NCBI RefSeq assembly: GCF_008831285.2
Contig: NC_045138.2
Coordinates: forward strand, 5,363,205-5,427,204
Length of the DNA stretch: 64,000 nt
Origin: Nymphaea colorata
Taxonomy: Eukaryota > Streptophyta > Magnoliopsida > Nymphaeales > Nymphaeaceae
Reading direction: 5' to 3'
In this document: positions 46,021 to 57,720 of the stretch, one piece after another
How positions within the stretch are numbered: the stretch's first letter is position 1
Layout of the letters: each line of letters starts with the position of its first letter
Made by a program: the position numbers and the translations under genes
Notes under the pieces: generated by a model
The model's database searches: none
What the model saw: the letters and a program-made list of their open reading frames with translations, nothing else
What the model was told of the DNA's origin: nothing

Positions 46021-48062
46021 TTCCTTTTAGAATTAGAGAAGAGGTAGACAATGTCACTGGCTAAGGCAATCTGATCATGGATGCTCCTATCATTGAACAA
46101 AAGCCCTTTGATAGAAATTTTGGAGAAATTTGGAGTGTTGCAAATAGATGCCCGTTAATGTATTTCTATTTTTTGAATTTGAAAAATAATTTCAAATATT
46201 TTAAATTCATTTAAAAAATGAAAAAAAAGAATGGTAACCAGTAGCAGTACTGTACGTATCAACAAACAATTGATATGATATGTATCAATTAAGATGGGTC
46301 AGGAGTGGCACCCTGAAGCACTAAAAGCATACCTTGTATCCTAGAGGGTTCAGAGGTTGGATAAGGGCTTGAACCTCTTTTTAGCAGTTCTATACCGTAT
46401 CGACAAGCAATTGATATGATATGCATCAATTAAGATGGGGGAGGAACGGCACCTCGAAGCATTGAAAGCAGACCTTGCATCTTAGAGGAGTCAAAAGTTG
46501 GGTGCGGGCTTGAGTCTTTTTTTTGGTAGTGAGAAACCCTACTCACCCAAAACTAATATGATTGATATGAACCAATATGGGTGTATTGACATAAGCACCA
46601 GCCGTCCTTCAAGACTGAGACAAGTTGGTGCTAGAAAGAATAAGTTGGATGCTATAAAGTAGTTGAGATTTAAATAATAAAAATATTCAGTTTATAATTA
46701 TTTTAAATATCAACAAATAAAAAATGAATAGACCGACACAGATGGCTCAAGTCGGTCTCATATAGATTAGCCATCAAGATCGCTATAATACATGGCAAAT
46801 TCTGCAATATTAATCCAGGATCTGCCTTTCAGAATTAACAAAATATTTGGATTTGTTTTTTTGGGCAAACTGACAAGGATCAGTACAGACAGATTTTCAA
46901 TTAAATAACAAAAAGTTAGCATTTTTTTTCCTTTTACCAATAGTATTGAATGCTTGTCCATATTTAATGCAAACAGTAAAATGCAACACACGGTTTTCAA
47001 GGCAGGTTGGAAACCCTTGGCATCTAGTAGAACCAACAATACTTCATTATAGGGACATGTACACCGAATAGTTGAAAGAAAAATGAAATAATTAACATGT
47101 TAAGGTAGCTAGAAACTAGCCTTATTCAAAAGGGAAACACCCTCAAATATATATATATATATAAAAGCTAAAATGTCGGTGTTGAATTTATACCCTATTG
47201 AAAGCTAAACAATTAACTGACAGCTTAACGAGTGACAACCATTAGAAACAAGCTCTAAGAAGCTCTGAGCTAACCATCAACTGGTTGGCCTATTAGATCC
47301 TTCTCCGGATCAAATAGAATATATTGCAATTGGATAGAATTAGATGGTAACGAAATTTTCATGTTAAAGCTCACCTAAAATCACTACTATTTTAGTAATT
47401 TAATGCTTTAATTCACAAACATCTAAACTACCAATTAAGACCATTAATCCTTTTGGGGATTATTCAATCTGTTCTTTGTCCAGTTCCCATATAAACCCTT
47501 TCGATCTAGCAAACACAACTTCAATTGATGTGTAAGAATAGAGACATACCATTCTTGTGCAACGATACCTCCAAGCCAAGGTCCATTTCACTTACCTAAT
47601 GGTGTTCATTTGCCTTGCTGTTGTAAACTATTTCTCTTGTCCCATGGCGCGAAGCCCATTAATCACATAAACATTATTTAAAAGAAAGGTAGAGTTCCAT
47701 AAGCCAATGGATCGATCGACTTTATAAATGCTACATACATATATGCATAAATACACACATATGCATAAATACACACAGAAAAATAGGATTTGAGATACTC
47801 GGTATATAACTAAAACCTCAAATCCTTGGATCTGAGCAGTGATCTCAAATCACCTTGAATGTCAGATCTGAGGTAAACAAATGTACCCTAGTGGGCGTTT
47901 GGATTTATAAAGACCAAAAAAGAACAAAAAAATATCTTATTTGCAGGCACATTAATTGATCATTTTTATTATGGATTGAAAAGTTAAAATGAGTAGGTTG
48001 AAAAATGTTGCTGCTCATTTTTATTACTTTTTATGCACCTCTAATTATACTTAAAAATTAGT
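46020..48062. repeat. Third array module, flank with LINE scrap
   Basis: Begins with a short LINE piece (46028-46110, CTATCATTGAACAAAAGCCC) and contains the 3'-flank blocks (46790-47060; GTCGGTGTTGAATTTATACC at 47174), ending at the LRR remnant at 48066. The (TA)n tract is short here (47147-47163). Confidence 0.75.
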
Positions 48063-48065
48063 AAG

Positions 48066-48215
48066 TCTGGGCACTGTCCTATAATAAGAAAGCCGAGTTG
48101 ATTCAGTTTCTCCCATGATCCGTGCAGGCTGCTTGTTGCCCCAGAAAAAGCTAATGCCAAGGCTTTAAGGCCCGAGAAACGCCACAACCATTCAGGCAAC
48201 AGACTTCGACGGGGT
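48066..48215 (-). pseudogene. NLR remnant, about 50 LRR codons only
   Basis: Minus strand reads SLLPEWLWRFSGLKALALAF then SGATSSLHGSWEKLNQLGFL, matching residues of both intact NLRs (LLPEWLWRLSSLEILILGF in gene 1). The left end joins directly to 3'-flank sequence that in gene 1 lies about 0.9 kb away, so an internal deletion removed the end of the gene. The N-terminal two thirds are absent. Confidence 0.9.
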
Positions 48216-48299
48216 CCGGCGGAAACCATGTCCTTCAGTACAGTACATAATTTTATCGTCAGTAACAGTAATGGTGACCTAGCTATTTTGTGCATCACT

Positions 48300-49860
48300 T
48301 AGGCTGTACTTGTTTGTTTCGGATCTTAGATCCGTGGTTGACTTGGACCATCAGATTAAAACTCTGGGTTTTGAGATCCAATCCCATTTAGATGAAGGGA
48401 AAGTGAGAGAAATGAATAAAAAAGAAAGCATAATTATGTTGGGGATGACTAATTAAAGAGAAGGAAGATGAAAGAAAATTGAAAAAAATATGTTTGGGAG
48501 AGAAGGAAAGGAAAAATATTGACCAGGTAGTCCATCAAAAAATTGAGAGATTGCAAGGAAAAAAAAATGACATTTGTTTCCTTCCCCATCCTTATAGTAT
48601 CATCTTCTTTCTCTCCGTCCAAGCCTTGAGGGGCATGGTATGGATAGTTAGACTGGTGAGCTGATGAAAGTCCAGTTGCAAATTCAATTCTTATGGACCA
48701 AGACTGTAAATGGTTGGTGCACATACTCTAGTTGATGGATGTATCATTCTCCACCTATGTCCCAAATCAAATCTATACCTTAGAGACATGAGAAACTGAT
48801 GAGGGGCCTGATATAAATGTGGTTGAGTGTCCAAGAATATATGGATTAAGCAAAAAAGGGTATTGATAATAATATGGGGGATGTAGGTGGTTCTATGCTT
48901 GTAGGCATCTAGCGATGTCAATGGAACAATTTTGAATTGGATGCATCCTTTAATATCCACATATCTTGTTCATTGGATGATTGTTTGCATATTTGGATTT
49001 GAATTCACTATTGTTCATTGGATGATTGTTTGCATATTTGGATTTGAATTCACTATTGTTCATTGGATGATTGTTTGCATATTTGAAGAGAGAAGGTGTG
49101 CAAGATACGGAGAGTATAAAAGGAAGAGATCATTGAAGAGAGATAGATGACAAGTTAAATGAGAGAGAGAAAAAAGTGTAATTAATCGAGAGCAATTAAA
49201 TATAAATGGCTGTCATCTTTTTTTTTTTCGGTGCACTAGCTGAGTCAACTTTCATTAGATCAATTTAAGTGAATTCGAACTCGATTCATTCCAACAAAGA
49301 AGTTCAAATTAAAACTCGAACTTAATTAGTTTACAAGATAAGGTAGCTCGAACTTGGGTTTAAGATGAGCTTTTCCGAGTCAAGTCTAAGGTACTACACC
49401 CATTCTTCATGCCTAGGTTTCGCACATGTGGTAGGGTTAATGGCTTCAGATGCAATCCATACATCAGGTCGTAGTCTAGGCAGTGGCTTTGTAAATAATA
49501 GTCACATATATTGCAGTTTTTCTAAAAGGACGCGATAAAAATGCGAAAAACACTTTGGCCCAACGGCAAAATATCACTTTTTTTTTTTTTTTTTGTAAAA
49601 AATCAGCCAAATGAAAATGACGCAAAAATTGTACTTTTTTTTTTCTCATTTCTTTCGCATCTTATCTGCTGCATTTGAATTCTTTTCTCAGTGTTGGCAT
49701 GGCAGTAATATTAGAACGGAAACAAAGAAAACCTCTACTTCTTTGACTTTGGAAGAGATGAGCTGTTTAGAGTTTAGTGAAGAGGAAAACGTTTTCAATG
49801 GGCAAAGGGGGATCATCTTAAGGTACTGATTTGGGAAAAAATCATCAACGTTGGAGTTAT
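48300..49860. other. Spacer with a 45-bp tandem repeat
   Basis: No gene seen. It includes a perfect tandem repeat at 48967-49085 and T-rich low-complexity sequence near 49570-49600. Confidence 0.6.
48967..49085. repeat. 45-bp tandem repeat, 2.6 perfect copies
   Basis: The unit begins TGTTCATTGGATGATTG and ends GAATTCACTAT. Copies start at 48967, 49012 and 49057 (partial). The period is a multiple of three, so an open frame runs through it, but nothing else supports a gene. Confidence 0.95.
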
Positions 49861-49889
49861 GGACCACCAGGACTCACTGCTTGAAGATC

Positions 49890-50200
49890 TTGCTATCATT
49901 GAAAAAAAGGCCTTTGACTACGACTCAAGAATTCTGCATACGAGCAGAGAATTCTGCATAAGAGCAGCCATCACCTTAGAATATATGATTTTATATAGGC
50001 CATTGCAAAAAGCAATGAGATTGAAACCATCAATTCTGGATGCACTATCCTTCTTTGGAATCAACATAAGAGATAATAGGCAATTGCAAAGTTCATTCGC
50101 TCACAACATAGCATATCTTAAGTGTATCAACATCATTAATAAGGACATACAAGCTTTGAACATAAGTTCGTTGACAATACAAAGCCATCAAAATGGATAA
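49890..50200 (-). pseudogene. LINE RT fragment, array copy
   Basis: Nearly the same sequence as 36560-36830 (reverse strand motif IPKKDS...DGFNLIA; shared TTTGGAATCAACATAAGAGA). It sits at the same position relative to NLR 2 as the first copy does to NLR 1, so it was duplicated with the array rather than inserted independently. Confidence 0.8.
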
Positions 50201-51309
50201 TTGACATCCCAACATAGCTAAATGGAATCAAGCAAAATGATTATTTTATCAAATCATAACCACACATAATACCTGTGTACATAGCAAATCATGAGAAGGT
50301 TGATGGTAAAATTGTTGAATATCTCCTTAAAAAGACCCAATTTGAGCTACCGGCGATTGGCTACAAAGGTTAGATTTAAGTCATGCTGTCATCCAATCAT
50401 TTGATACTTAGCTCTCACTGATCAACTCTTTTCTGTTACACCTTTTTTAGCCAAAACTATGTCCCAAGCCTCCAGCGACAAACCTTCAAAAACTTATTAA
50501 TCATAGTAAGCTCCCATAAAAGTCTTAATAAATTAAGAAGGATAACAAACACACAACTAAACATGGAAGTGAACAAGCACATGATCAGGTGCAGCTGATT
50601 TGAGAAGTGGTGATGCCAAGATGACGACCAGCAAACCTGTTAAAAAAAAAAAAAGTAAGACATTTTTATTCAAAAGACAGCATGAACAGTTACATAAATA
50701 TACTGCACTAGCTATATAAAATGGAATACAGTCAATAAAAACCGGAGTAGTAAACTAGAGTAGGCACAAGCCATTGAAGACTGAGACAAGCACTCCATTG
50801 AATGGTTTTCCTCATTTCGCATTAAGTTTTCATCGAGACATTAACAAAATTCTGGGCACACGTATTAAAGGTCAACTTTTTAAAACATATGACACATATC
50901 TTTGGTAACTGCTAGAAAGAAAAAGTTGGATGCTCCAATGTATTTGAGATTTAAATAATAAAAATAACTATTTTATAATTATTTTAAATATTAGCAAATA
51001 TAAAAAGTTAATAGACCGACGCAGATGTCTCAAGTCGGTCTCATATAAATTAGCCATAAACAACCCTATAATACATGGCAAATTCTGCAACATTAATCCA
51101 TGATCCACCTTTAAGAATTAACAAAATACTTGGATTTATTCTTTTAGGCTATTGGATCACTGCATTGAACTTGCTTAATTAGGAGTATAAATAGATAACC
51201 TTTTAGTTTTTTTTTTTTTTTTTGGGTTCACTCTATTTCAGTCCTTGAACATCCCAACATTGTTTCAGGAGGTTCCCAGAGCAATTTTTGGCTGAGTTTT
51301 GAAGTAAGA

Positions 51310-51340
<31 letters not shown>

Positions 51341-53000
51341 AGTTGAAATTAGCCAGCCAAGCAACTACTTGTATGGTTGGATGGTTTTTATTTTGTGATG
51401 CTAAAAACCATCACAAAAGGTGTGGTACCGTGGTTATTGATGTTCCTGCTGTTCTTGAAACACTGGTACCATTTAGATGTAATTTTTTGCTCAAACAAAG
51501 GAAAAAGTGTCACCACAATATATATATATATATGCTAAAATATCGGTGTTGAATAGGCCTGGCCACTGGCCGGGTACCAAGGCCGGTTGGGCTCAGGCCC
51601 AAGCCGAGCTGGGTGGAGACCTGGGATATCGGGCTGGGCCCGGGCTTCAGGCCCAACGGGCCCATCCAGCCCGGGTCTTATCGGGCTACCCGACGCCCAC
51701 CCTTCTGGTTGAATTTATATCCAATTGAAAGCTAAGCAATTAACTGACAGGTCTGAGCTAACCGAGCTGCTTTTAAGAAAACTATTAAAAAAAATGAGAA
51801 ATGACAATTTATAAATTATTTATTGGCCAAAGGCATTTATCTAAAAATATATTAATTAAACAGCAGCGGAGTTCGAAACTTATGACTAAGAAACAATAAA
51901 AAAAATTAACGTTTTTAAGGGGCACCTAAGAAAAACTGTTCAGAAATATCAAATATAAAGTAAAAAATTTTTGGAGTTGGAGTGGGAAATTGTCCATCCG
52001 TAAACCACACCTGCCTTTGTCCCTGCTACTAAAGTATGTTAAAGTCTATTATGAAAAAATTGGTCTTTTGTGATGTAAGATGGTGTGTGTGACAGGTTGT
52101 CTTTTTTTTTTTTTTTGTAAATAATCAATGAGGTTGATCAGATAACTTATTTACATTTTACATAATGGAACAACCTTATTTACATATTCACAAATTTTTG
52201 GTGGAAAATGAAAATGGACTTTCTTGCCATTTCCTTGGGAGGTCATACAGAGTGAGGGAGCGCGATTTGAAATCCCTTTTACATGGGACCTACGAAGGAA
52301 AAAAAATATTGGATTTGTGATACTCGGTATATAACTAAAACCTCATATTAATCTTCAATTGCGCAAGTCTTAGGGCGAGATTTCAAATATTTTCAACAAC
52401 TTGAAGCATACACACGGCAACTTTTGCAATATTCTGGGGTCCTCCTTTCAGAATTAATGAAATATTTGGAGATTTTTTTTTTCTCTTTTTGGATACATAG
52501 AAGGAGCAGTACCTTTGCGTTTTCACTTAAACGACAGATATGCAATTAAATCACAAACAGTAGGCAATTTTTTTTTTCTTTTACCAAGAAAATTGAAAGC
52601 TTGTCCATATTTAATTCACACAAGTAAAAGATGTAAACGTTAAGCAGCTTGGCCCCGATAGCTTTTGCAACATTCCGGGGTCCACCTTTAAGAATGAAAT
52701 ATTTTGATTTTCAATTAAATCACAAAAAGTATGCGTTTTTTTTTTTTTTTTACGAAGAATATCGAAAGCTTTTCCATATTTAATTCACACAAATAAAAGA
52801 TGGAGACGTTAAACAGCTTGGCTATGTGGGTGGTTCGTAACATTTTCATAAAAAATATTTATAACATGCTGCAGTTGGGAGAGATGCATACAAAATTAAG
52901 CGATAGGAAGTTGGGAACCATTGAACTCGTAAAAAAGAGAAAAGGGTGGTGATGAGACGTACCTCCCATATGTAGGCCTTGATGAATATTTTTGCTCCTG
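50201..53000. repeat. 3' flank of NLR gene 2 (array module)
   Basis: Collinear with 36840-38600 but longer, with a partial repetition of the TGGGGTCCTCCTTT/GTCCACCTTTAAGAAT block (52430 and 52680) and T-runs at 51210, 52090 and 52740. It contains the MITE at 51554-51705 and (TA)n at 51310-51335. Confidence 0.75.
51554..51705. mobile_element. hAT-like MITE with paralogous empty sites
   Basis: 152 bp, very GC-rich, starting TAGGCCTGGCCACTGG; the complement of the end starts GAAGGGTGGGCGTCGGG. It resembles the MITE at 16903-17160. The flanks GTGTTGAA (51546-51553) and TGGTTGAA (51706-51713) are an imperfect 8-bp duplication. The sister modules near 37963 and 47174 read GGTGTTGAATTTATACC without the insert, which fixes the boundaries and shows it arrived after the duplication. 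Confidence 0.8.
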
Positions 53001-53005
53001 CTTCC

Positions 53006-56000
53006 TCATGTCGCTCCTAGTAGTAGTGGACAATTACCCGAAACCTGTAACCCATCTCCCAAGCGGACTTCCAGCCCCGCTGGTAGTGATGCCAGTTTGG
53101 GGCAATCTACAATTTCCAACCACTCAAGCTTGGGGAGGGTAGTCAGGCATTGTGGCAATGAAGCCACCTCTGGCAAATTGTGTAGTCTAAGGAATTTCAG
53201 GTGGACAAGGTGTTGGAGCTCGTCTGGCAACAATTTTAGGTTGGAACAGCCCATAAATGACAACTGTTCCAGTTTCGGAGGCACAGAGAAGTGTGTCCGC
53301 TCGGAAGGAGAACATTGTTCCTCAGTTGGCTGATCACTTAAATGTGGTGAATGCTTGAATAGTCCATCTAGGATAGCGTCTTCTAGTTGTCCAACAACAA
53401 GACGCTCGAGTTGCTTCAGTTTCTCCCATGGTCCGCACCACCTGCTGCTTGATATCCCATACAATTCCAAGTTTTGAAGGCCCGAGAGATGCCACAACCA
53501 TTCAGGCAACAGACTTTGACCGGGCATACCCAATCCTAGTTGTTTAAGACGTCGAAGAGCTTCAATATGTGAAGTTGTAAAGTTGTTATGTGAATACCAA
53601 TCCACCACGAGAATCTTGGTAAGTGAGAGCAACCAGTCAACTTGAAAACACACATTTGGACAAAATGTCACGCGAAAAACTTCAAGCCCAATGGGTTGAT
53701 CGTCTTCCCTCCATAGAGCACGCAACTCCTTACAACTATGAATTTTCATGTCCCTTAAAGCAGGAAAAGAAGGCAATGTCCTCAATTTCGGACAAAAAGA
53801 TATCTCTAGTTCCTGCATAACTAGCAATGTTGCATTTTCCTTTCTTTCGAGTGACCATCCTTCCCAAGTTTCACAATAACCAACTTTCACTTTCTCCAAT
53901 TTGCCCATGAAAGTTAATTGTTTCAGTCTATGACATTCCATCATTGTCAACGATTTCAAGATAGGCATTTCAGGCAATTCAACCAATGCAGGACACCCAC
54001 GAATTACCAGCTCTGTCAGTGCAGGGATGTTCAGTTCAGACTCTGCTTCTTCTTCTTTTTCTAGGAGAGCGCTCAATTCGTCACATAAATTGATCTCCAA
54101 CCTTTGCAGACTGGGAAGGCGAGGCAATCTCTTCACCTTTAAACACTTGCTTATTTTTAATGTTTTTATGCAACATTTCTCTACTCCTTTTTCAAATCCT
54201 TCCCAATTATCTAAATTGCTCAGTTCAACACTCTCTAGTTTGGAGGAAAATGGCAGCCGCGTGAAGCATGCACATCCATCTATTACCAATTCCTCCAAGC
54301 ATGGGCTTGCAGCCAATGTTTTTAGATGGCGACAATCATAAAGATGCAAGCACTTGAGCTTACTAAAACTAGGCAATGTCTCAATCCATGAGCAAGACTG
54401 AAATTTAATTGTTTCTAGGTGTACACAGCCATCAAGCCAATGGATAGGAAGCTTCTTTCCGCAGTACCTTGTCAAGGACAGAGACCTTAGGTTAGGTGGC
54501 AGCTGTAGTCGTTGAAGTAGGTGCTCTTGGTCTTCTGCTATTTTCTTTTCTTCTGATGTTTCTTCACCAATAATGGTCTTTCCAAATGCAAGATTTAAGT
54601 TTCCAATGTGTTCCTTTTCTTGCAGCAGAGCTTCACTTGCATCATTGACTACTGTTATCCTCTCCAAGTTTTCTATAGTTAACGCCCCCTTCAAATTGAT
54701 CAAATTCTTCAACTCCTTCACATTGCAGCCAACATTAGCTTCATTTGCATGGCATATAATAAATCTGCTCAGGGTACGTAAACAAGTAAGCTTACCCAAA
54801 CCTTCAGCAACAAACTCAAGCTGACGTGTATTTTTCAATAGCAGGTGCCTCAGGTTGCACAATTCTCCAATCTCCTTGGGCAGCTCTTTTATCCCACTGC
54901 CACTTAAAAACAATGATAGCAAATTCTGGAGTTTGCCGATTGAAGCAGGCAACTCCTTTATTTTTGTGTTCCTTAAGTCGAGATGTTTCAAAAGAAGAAG
55001 ATCACCTATAGAGTCGGGTAGTTTTATGAAACTTCCTCCACTCAAGTCTAGAACCCTTAACCTTTTTAGATTATTTATGTACTTGTCAAGTGGATTCTCA
55101 GACAATGGTTTAAGACAAAGAAAGGTTCGTAGCACCTGATTCCTTTGCAATCCAATTTCATCAAGAGAACTAAGATCCTTACTTATTGTTAGATGACGTG
55201 TATTCTCATCAACATAATTGTGTGAATATTCTTTCCCAGCAACGTGTGCAGCTAAATCATGAACAGTGTCATGCATTTTCAAAAATAAGCCATCTCGATT
55301 TTCTAGCTGAAATAAGCAACGACCAAGCATCTCATCTATATGATGGTTTGCAGCAACCTCCATATTTCCTTCATTAGCATTCTCAACAAGTCCATGAGCC
55401 ATTAAATTCATTATAAGCTGTTGCTTGTGAAATGTATAACCCTTTTGACACAAACTAAAGTATGTAAAATAATGTTTCAAAATTGGAGATAAATCATCAT
55501 AGCTTAATATGAGCCCTGGTAGCAAACTAGAGTCTGAAGTTGTGGAAGGTATATTCAAATCCCAAATCTTGCTGTTAGCGATGAATTCCCAATCTTCTCT
55601 TCTCCTTTCTTTTGACCGCATTACCTTCCCAACAGTTTTAATTACAAGTGGTAGACCTCCACATTTTCCCACTATCTTTCTTCCAATATCTTCTAAATTT
55701 AGCCTCTTCAACTCATTCTCTGTCATCAACGCTTCATGCAAGAACAATTGCCAGCTTTTTTCATGCGTAAAACTTTTCAACTCATGCATGTAAACTGCTC
55801 CAATCCCTTTCGAAATGTGTTTCTTCCTACTAGTCATTATAATCCTGCTTCCAGGTGCACCCTCCTTAATTAGGATAGGCTCCAATTGCTCCCACCAATC
55901 AAGGTCCCACACATCATCTAAGACCAATAGAAACTTGTTCTTTGAAATTTTTGGATGGACCAATTGAGTCAGTGTGTTCAACTCAGAGACGTTGACCTCG

Positions 56001-56767
56001 TCCTTCTTAATTTGTTCGAGTATCTTTTTAGTGACATCTTGAGCATTTGGTCTCTGCAAAATGGAAACCCACCACATAGGTTCTCCAAAATGTTTCTTTA
56101 CTTGATCATCATTGAAAATCATTTTGGCAAGAGTCGTTTTCCCAACACCACCAATACCGATGATGGAGATGATCGAAACATTACATGCCCCTCCACCCGT
56201 TGATGTGTCCTCATCAACTAGCTTTTGGATGAGAGTGTTCTGTTCAACTTCTCTGCTAATGATGTCTTCTTTATTTACGTAACAACTGGTTGCTGGATCA
56301 GCAGTTCTTTCTTTAGCTTTTGAAGCATATTCTTGAAGATTATTATTGTAACGATCTTTCTCTTTGGAAATTTGGGCAAGTCTCTCATTGATGGCTTTAA
56401 TGTCTTTCCCAAGTTTATAGCGGAGAAGTACATGATTATCACACAAAGATGGAAAGTAATTGGCAAAGGGGCTGCATACCTGCTTCTTGTTATTCACCAC
56501 CCTCTTTCTTTTGTTGATGTTAGCTTCATACTCATCAATAATGTCTTCGGCGTCATATGAAACATCCTTCAACTTCTCCAACCAATCCTTTAGTCCTTCA
56601 ACCTCGAAATATGCCAAACCATCAACATATTTCAATTTTGATTTAATTGCTTCCATCTCGCTTTTCAAGTTATCTAGGTCCTTCTTGGCATTACAAAAGA
56701 CTCCAACCTCATTGGAAATAAGGGCTGTCAACTTGTCCACCACTAGACCTACTAGTGCATCGGCCAT
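53006..56767 (-). CDS. CC-NBS-LRR immune receptor (NLR gene 2)
   Basis: Paralogue of NLR gene 1, 1,253 residues, one exon, same strand. N-terminus MADALVGLVVDKLTALIS (MADA-like), EDIID 74-78. A CC insert of 8 residues relative to gene 1 (NKRKRVVNNKKQV region, about 85-97). P-loop GIGGVGKTT 204-212, kinase-2 KFLLVLDDVW 278-287, GSRIIMTSR, GGLPL 370-374, MHD 498-500, then LRRs to the end with a single copy of the 45-codon unit doubled in gene 1. Start ATG in GCCATGGCC context; an upstream CCTCGCAG mirrors the possible 5'-UTR acceptor of gene 1. By eye the two proteins are about four-fifths identical, highest in NB-ARC and lowest in the last LRRs, the pattern expected when ligand-contact repeats diversify. 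All key motifs are intact. Confidence 0.97.
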   Translation of the reverse strand: MADALVGLVVDKLTALISNEVGVFCNAKKDLDNLKSEMEAIKSKLKYVDGLAYFEVEGLKDWLEKLKDVSYDAEDIIDEYEANINKRKRVVNNKKQVCSPFANYFPSLCDNHVLLRYKLGKDIKAINERLAQISKEKDRYNNNLQEYASKAKERTADPATSCYVNKEDIISREVEQNTLIQKLVDEDTSTGGGACNVSIISIIGIGGVGKTTLAKMIFNDDQVKKHFGEPMWWVSILQRPNAQDVTKKILEQIKKDEVNVSELNTLTQLVHPKISKNKFLLVLDDVWDLDWWEQLEPILIKEGAPGSRIIMTSRKKHISKGIGAVYMHELKSFTHEKSWQLFLHEALMTENELKRLNLEDIGRKIVGKCGGLPLVIKTVGKVMRSKERRREDWEFIANSKIWDLNIPSTTSDSSLLPGLILSYDDLSPILKHYFTYFSLCQKGYTFHKQQLIMNLMAHGLVENANEGNMEVAANHHIDEMLGRCLFQLENRDGLFLKMHDTVHDLAAHVAGKEYSHNYVDENTRHLTISKDLSSLDEIGLQRNQVLRTFLCLKPLSENPLDKYINNLKRLRVLDLSGGSFIKLPDSIGDLLLLKHLDLRNTKIKELPASIGKLQNLLSLFLSGSGIKELPKEIGELCNLRHLLLKNTRQLEFVAEGLGKLTCLRTLSRFIICHANEANVGCNVKELKNLINLKGALTIENLERITVVNDASEALLQEKEHIGNLNLAFGKTIIGEETSEEKKIAEDQEHLLQRLQLPPNLRSLSLTRYCGKKLPIHWLDGCVHLETIKFQSCSWIETLPSFSKLKCLHLYDCRHLKTLAASPCLEELVIDGCACFTRLPFSSKLESVELSNLDNWEGFEKGVEKCCIKTLKISKCLKVKRLPRLPSLQRLEINLCDELSALLEKEEEAESELNIPALTELVIRGCPALVELPEMPILKSLTMMECHRLKQLTFMGKLEKVKVGYCETWEGWSLERKENATLLVMQELEISFCPKLRTLPSFPALRDMKIHSCKELRALWREDDQPIGLEVFRVTFCPNVCFQVDWLLSLTKILVVDWYSHNNFTTSHIEALRRLKQLGLGMPGQSLLPEWLWHLSGLQNLELYGISSSRWCGPWEKLKQLERLVVGQLEDAILDGLFKHSPHLSDQPTEEQCSPSERTHFSVPPKLEQLSFMGCSNLKLLPDELQHLVHLKFLRLHNLPEVASLPQCLTTLPKLEWLEIVDCPKLASLPAGLEVRLGDGLQVSGNCPLLLGAT

Positions 56768-57017
56768 GGCTGGGTCTTCTTCTACACACTGTTATTGTTC
56801 TGCGAGGCGAATAATGAACTTTAGAAAGTTCGTAACAAGTCAAGCCTTTTACATCTTCTATATTCCATAATGTCAATCCTGGCATCACCGCAGGTGCACT
56901 GATCACCCCACTTGATTTACGCACTCATAATTTTGAACCTTTTAAAAATAAAAAGGAGTAAAAGATGAAAAATGAACATAATTTCATCACAGCACTCTCT
57001 CTATTTTGGAACTTTAA

Positions 57018-57264
57018 TGCATTGTGACATATATGGTGATGAATTTCTCGGGTATAATACAACAAAATTGTAAATCTCAGGAATATATCGAGAAAATTTT
57101 GGTAAATTTTTTTAAAAATGAAAACATTTAATAAATCCTGAAAATTATAAAAAATAAAAAATACAAAAGAACATGTAATTGTCGTTTTATACGACTAACT
57201 TATTTATCAGGTATTATACATGTTTTTTTTTTGAATAATACACGTTTTATGTGACATTGCAGTC
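57018..57264. mobile_element. MITE in NLR 2 promoter flank with empty site at NLR 1
   Basis: 247 bp, AT-rich. The left end TGCATTGTGACATA is complementary to the right end TATGTGACATTGCA with two differences. TAA flanks both sides (57015-57017, 57265-57267), as in PIF/Harbinger-type insertions. NLR 1 reads straight from the CTATTTTGGA block to AATAGGGCCC (about 42760-42790), so the insert is specific to gene 2. No transposase; superfamily tentative. Confidence 0.65.
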
Positions 57265-57489
57265 TAATTAATAGGGCCCATTTGAATAGTTGGAACTTTA
57301 TTGTAGATGTGGAACAAAAATCCAAGTTCAGTGGACTGATCATAATAAAACAAATGCGAAACTGAACACCCACGACTTTCCATGAATATGTGAAGCTTTA
57401 CTTCCAGAACTTTACTTTAAGAAGGGGGGACTTCCATTGAGAAGCTTTGCGTAGTTTGTTTGAAAAAATCATGTATGGTCAAACTTTTC

Positions 57490-57720
57490 CTGCCAACCCA
57501 TGCATACGTGGGGGCGATAAATTGAAGTTTATGGGAATTTATTCAAATTACAAGTGTTGATGACCGTAATTAAGTTTGGACTTCCAGACTAGATTAGCTA
57601 ACGAGATTTTTCATGGTATTGTCTGGAAGTCCAACTTAATTGCAGAATAGTCAGCAGTTGTAATTGAATAAACTCCTATAAACTTCAATTTAGTGCCCCC
57701 ACCTATGCATAAGTTGACAG
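57490..57720. repeat. Fold-back hairpin: 100-bp arms, 31-bp loop
   Basis: Left arm 57490-57589 (CTGCCAACCCATGCATACGT ... GGACTTCCAGAC) and right arm 57621-57720 are inverted copies, about 85% identical by eye, with a 31-bp spacer. Transcribed, it would fold into a long imperfect double-stranded RNA. It lies about 0.72 kb upstream of the NLR 2 start. Related incomplete forms are at 43210-43370 (left arm mostly missing) and 59978-60080 (right arm missing). It could be a MITE or a small-RNA locus. Confidence 0.85.

Noticed and set aside
48932-49150. Protein with a 15-residue repeat
   Set aside because: The 45-bp tandem repeat happens to be a multiple of three; there is no other coding evidence.
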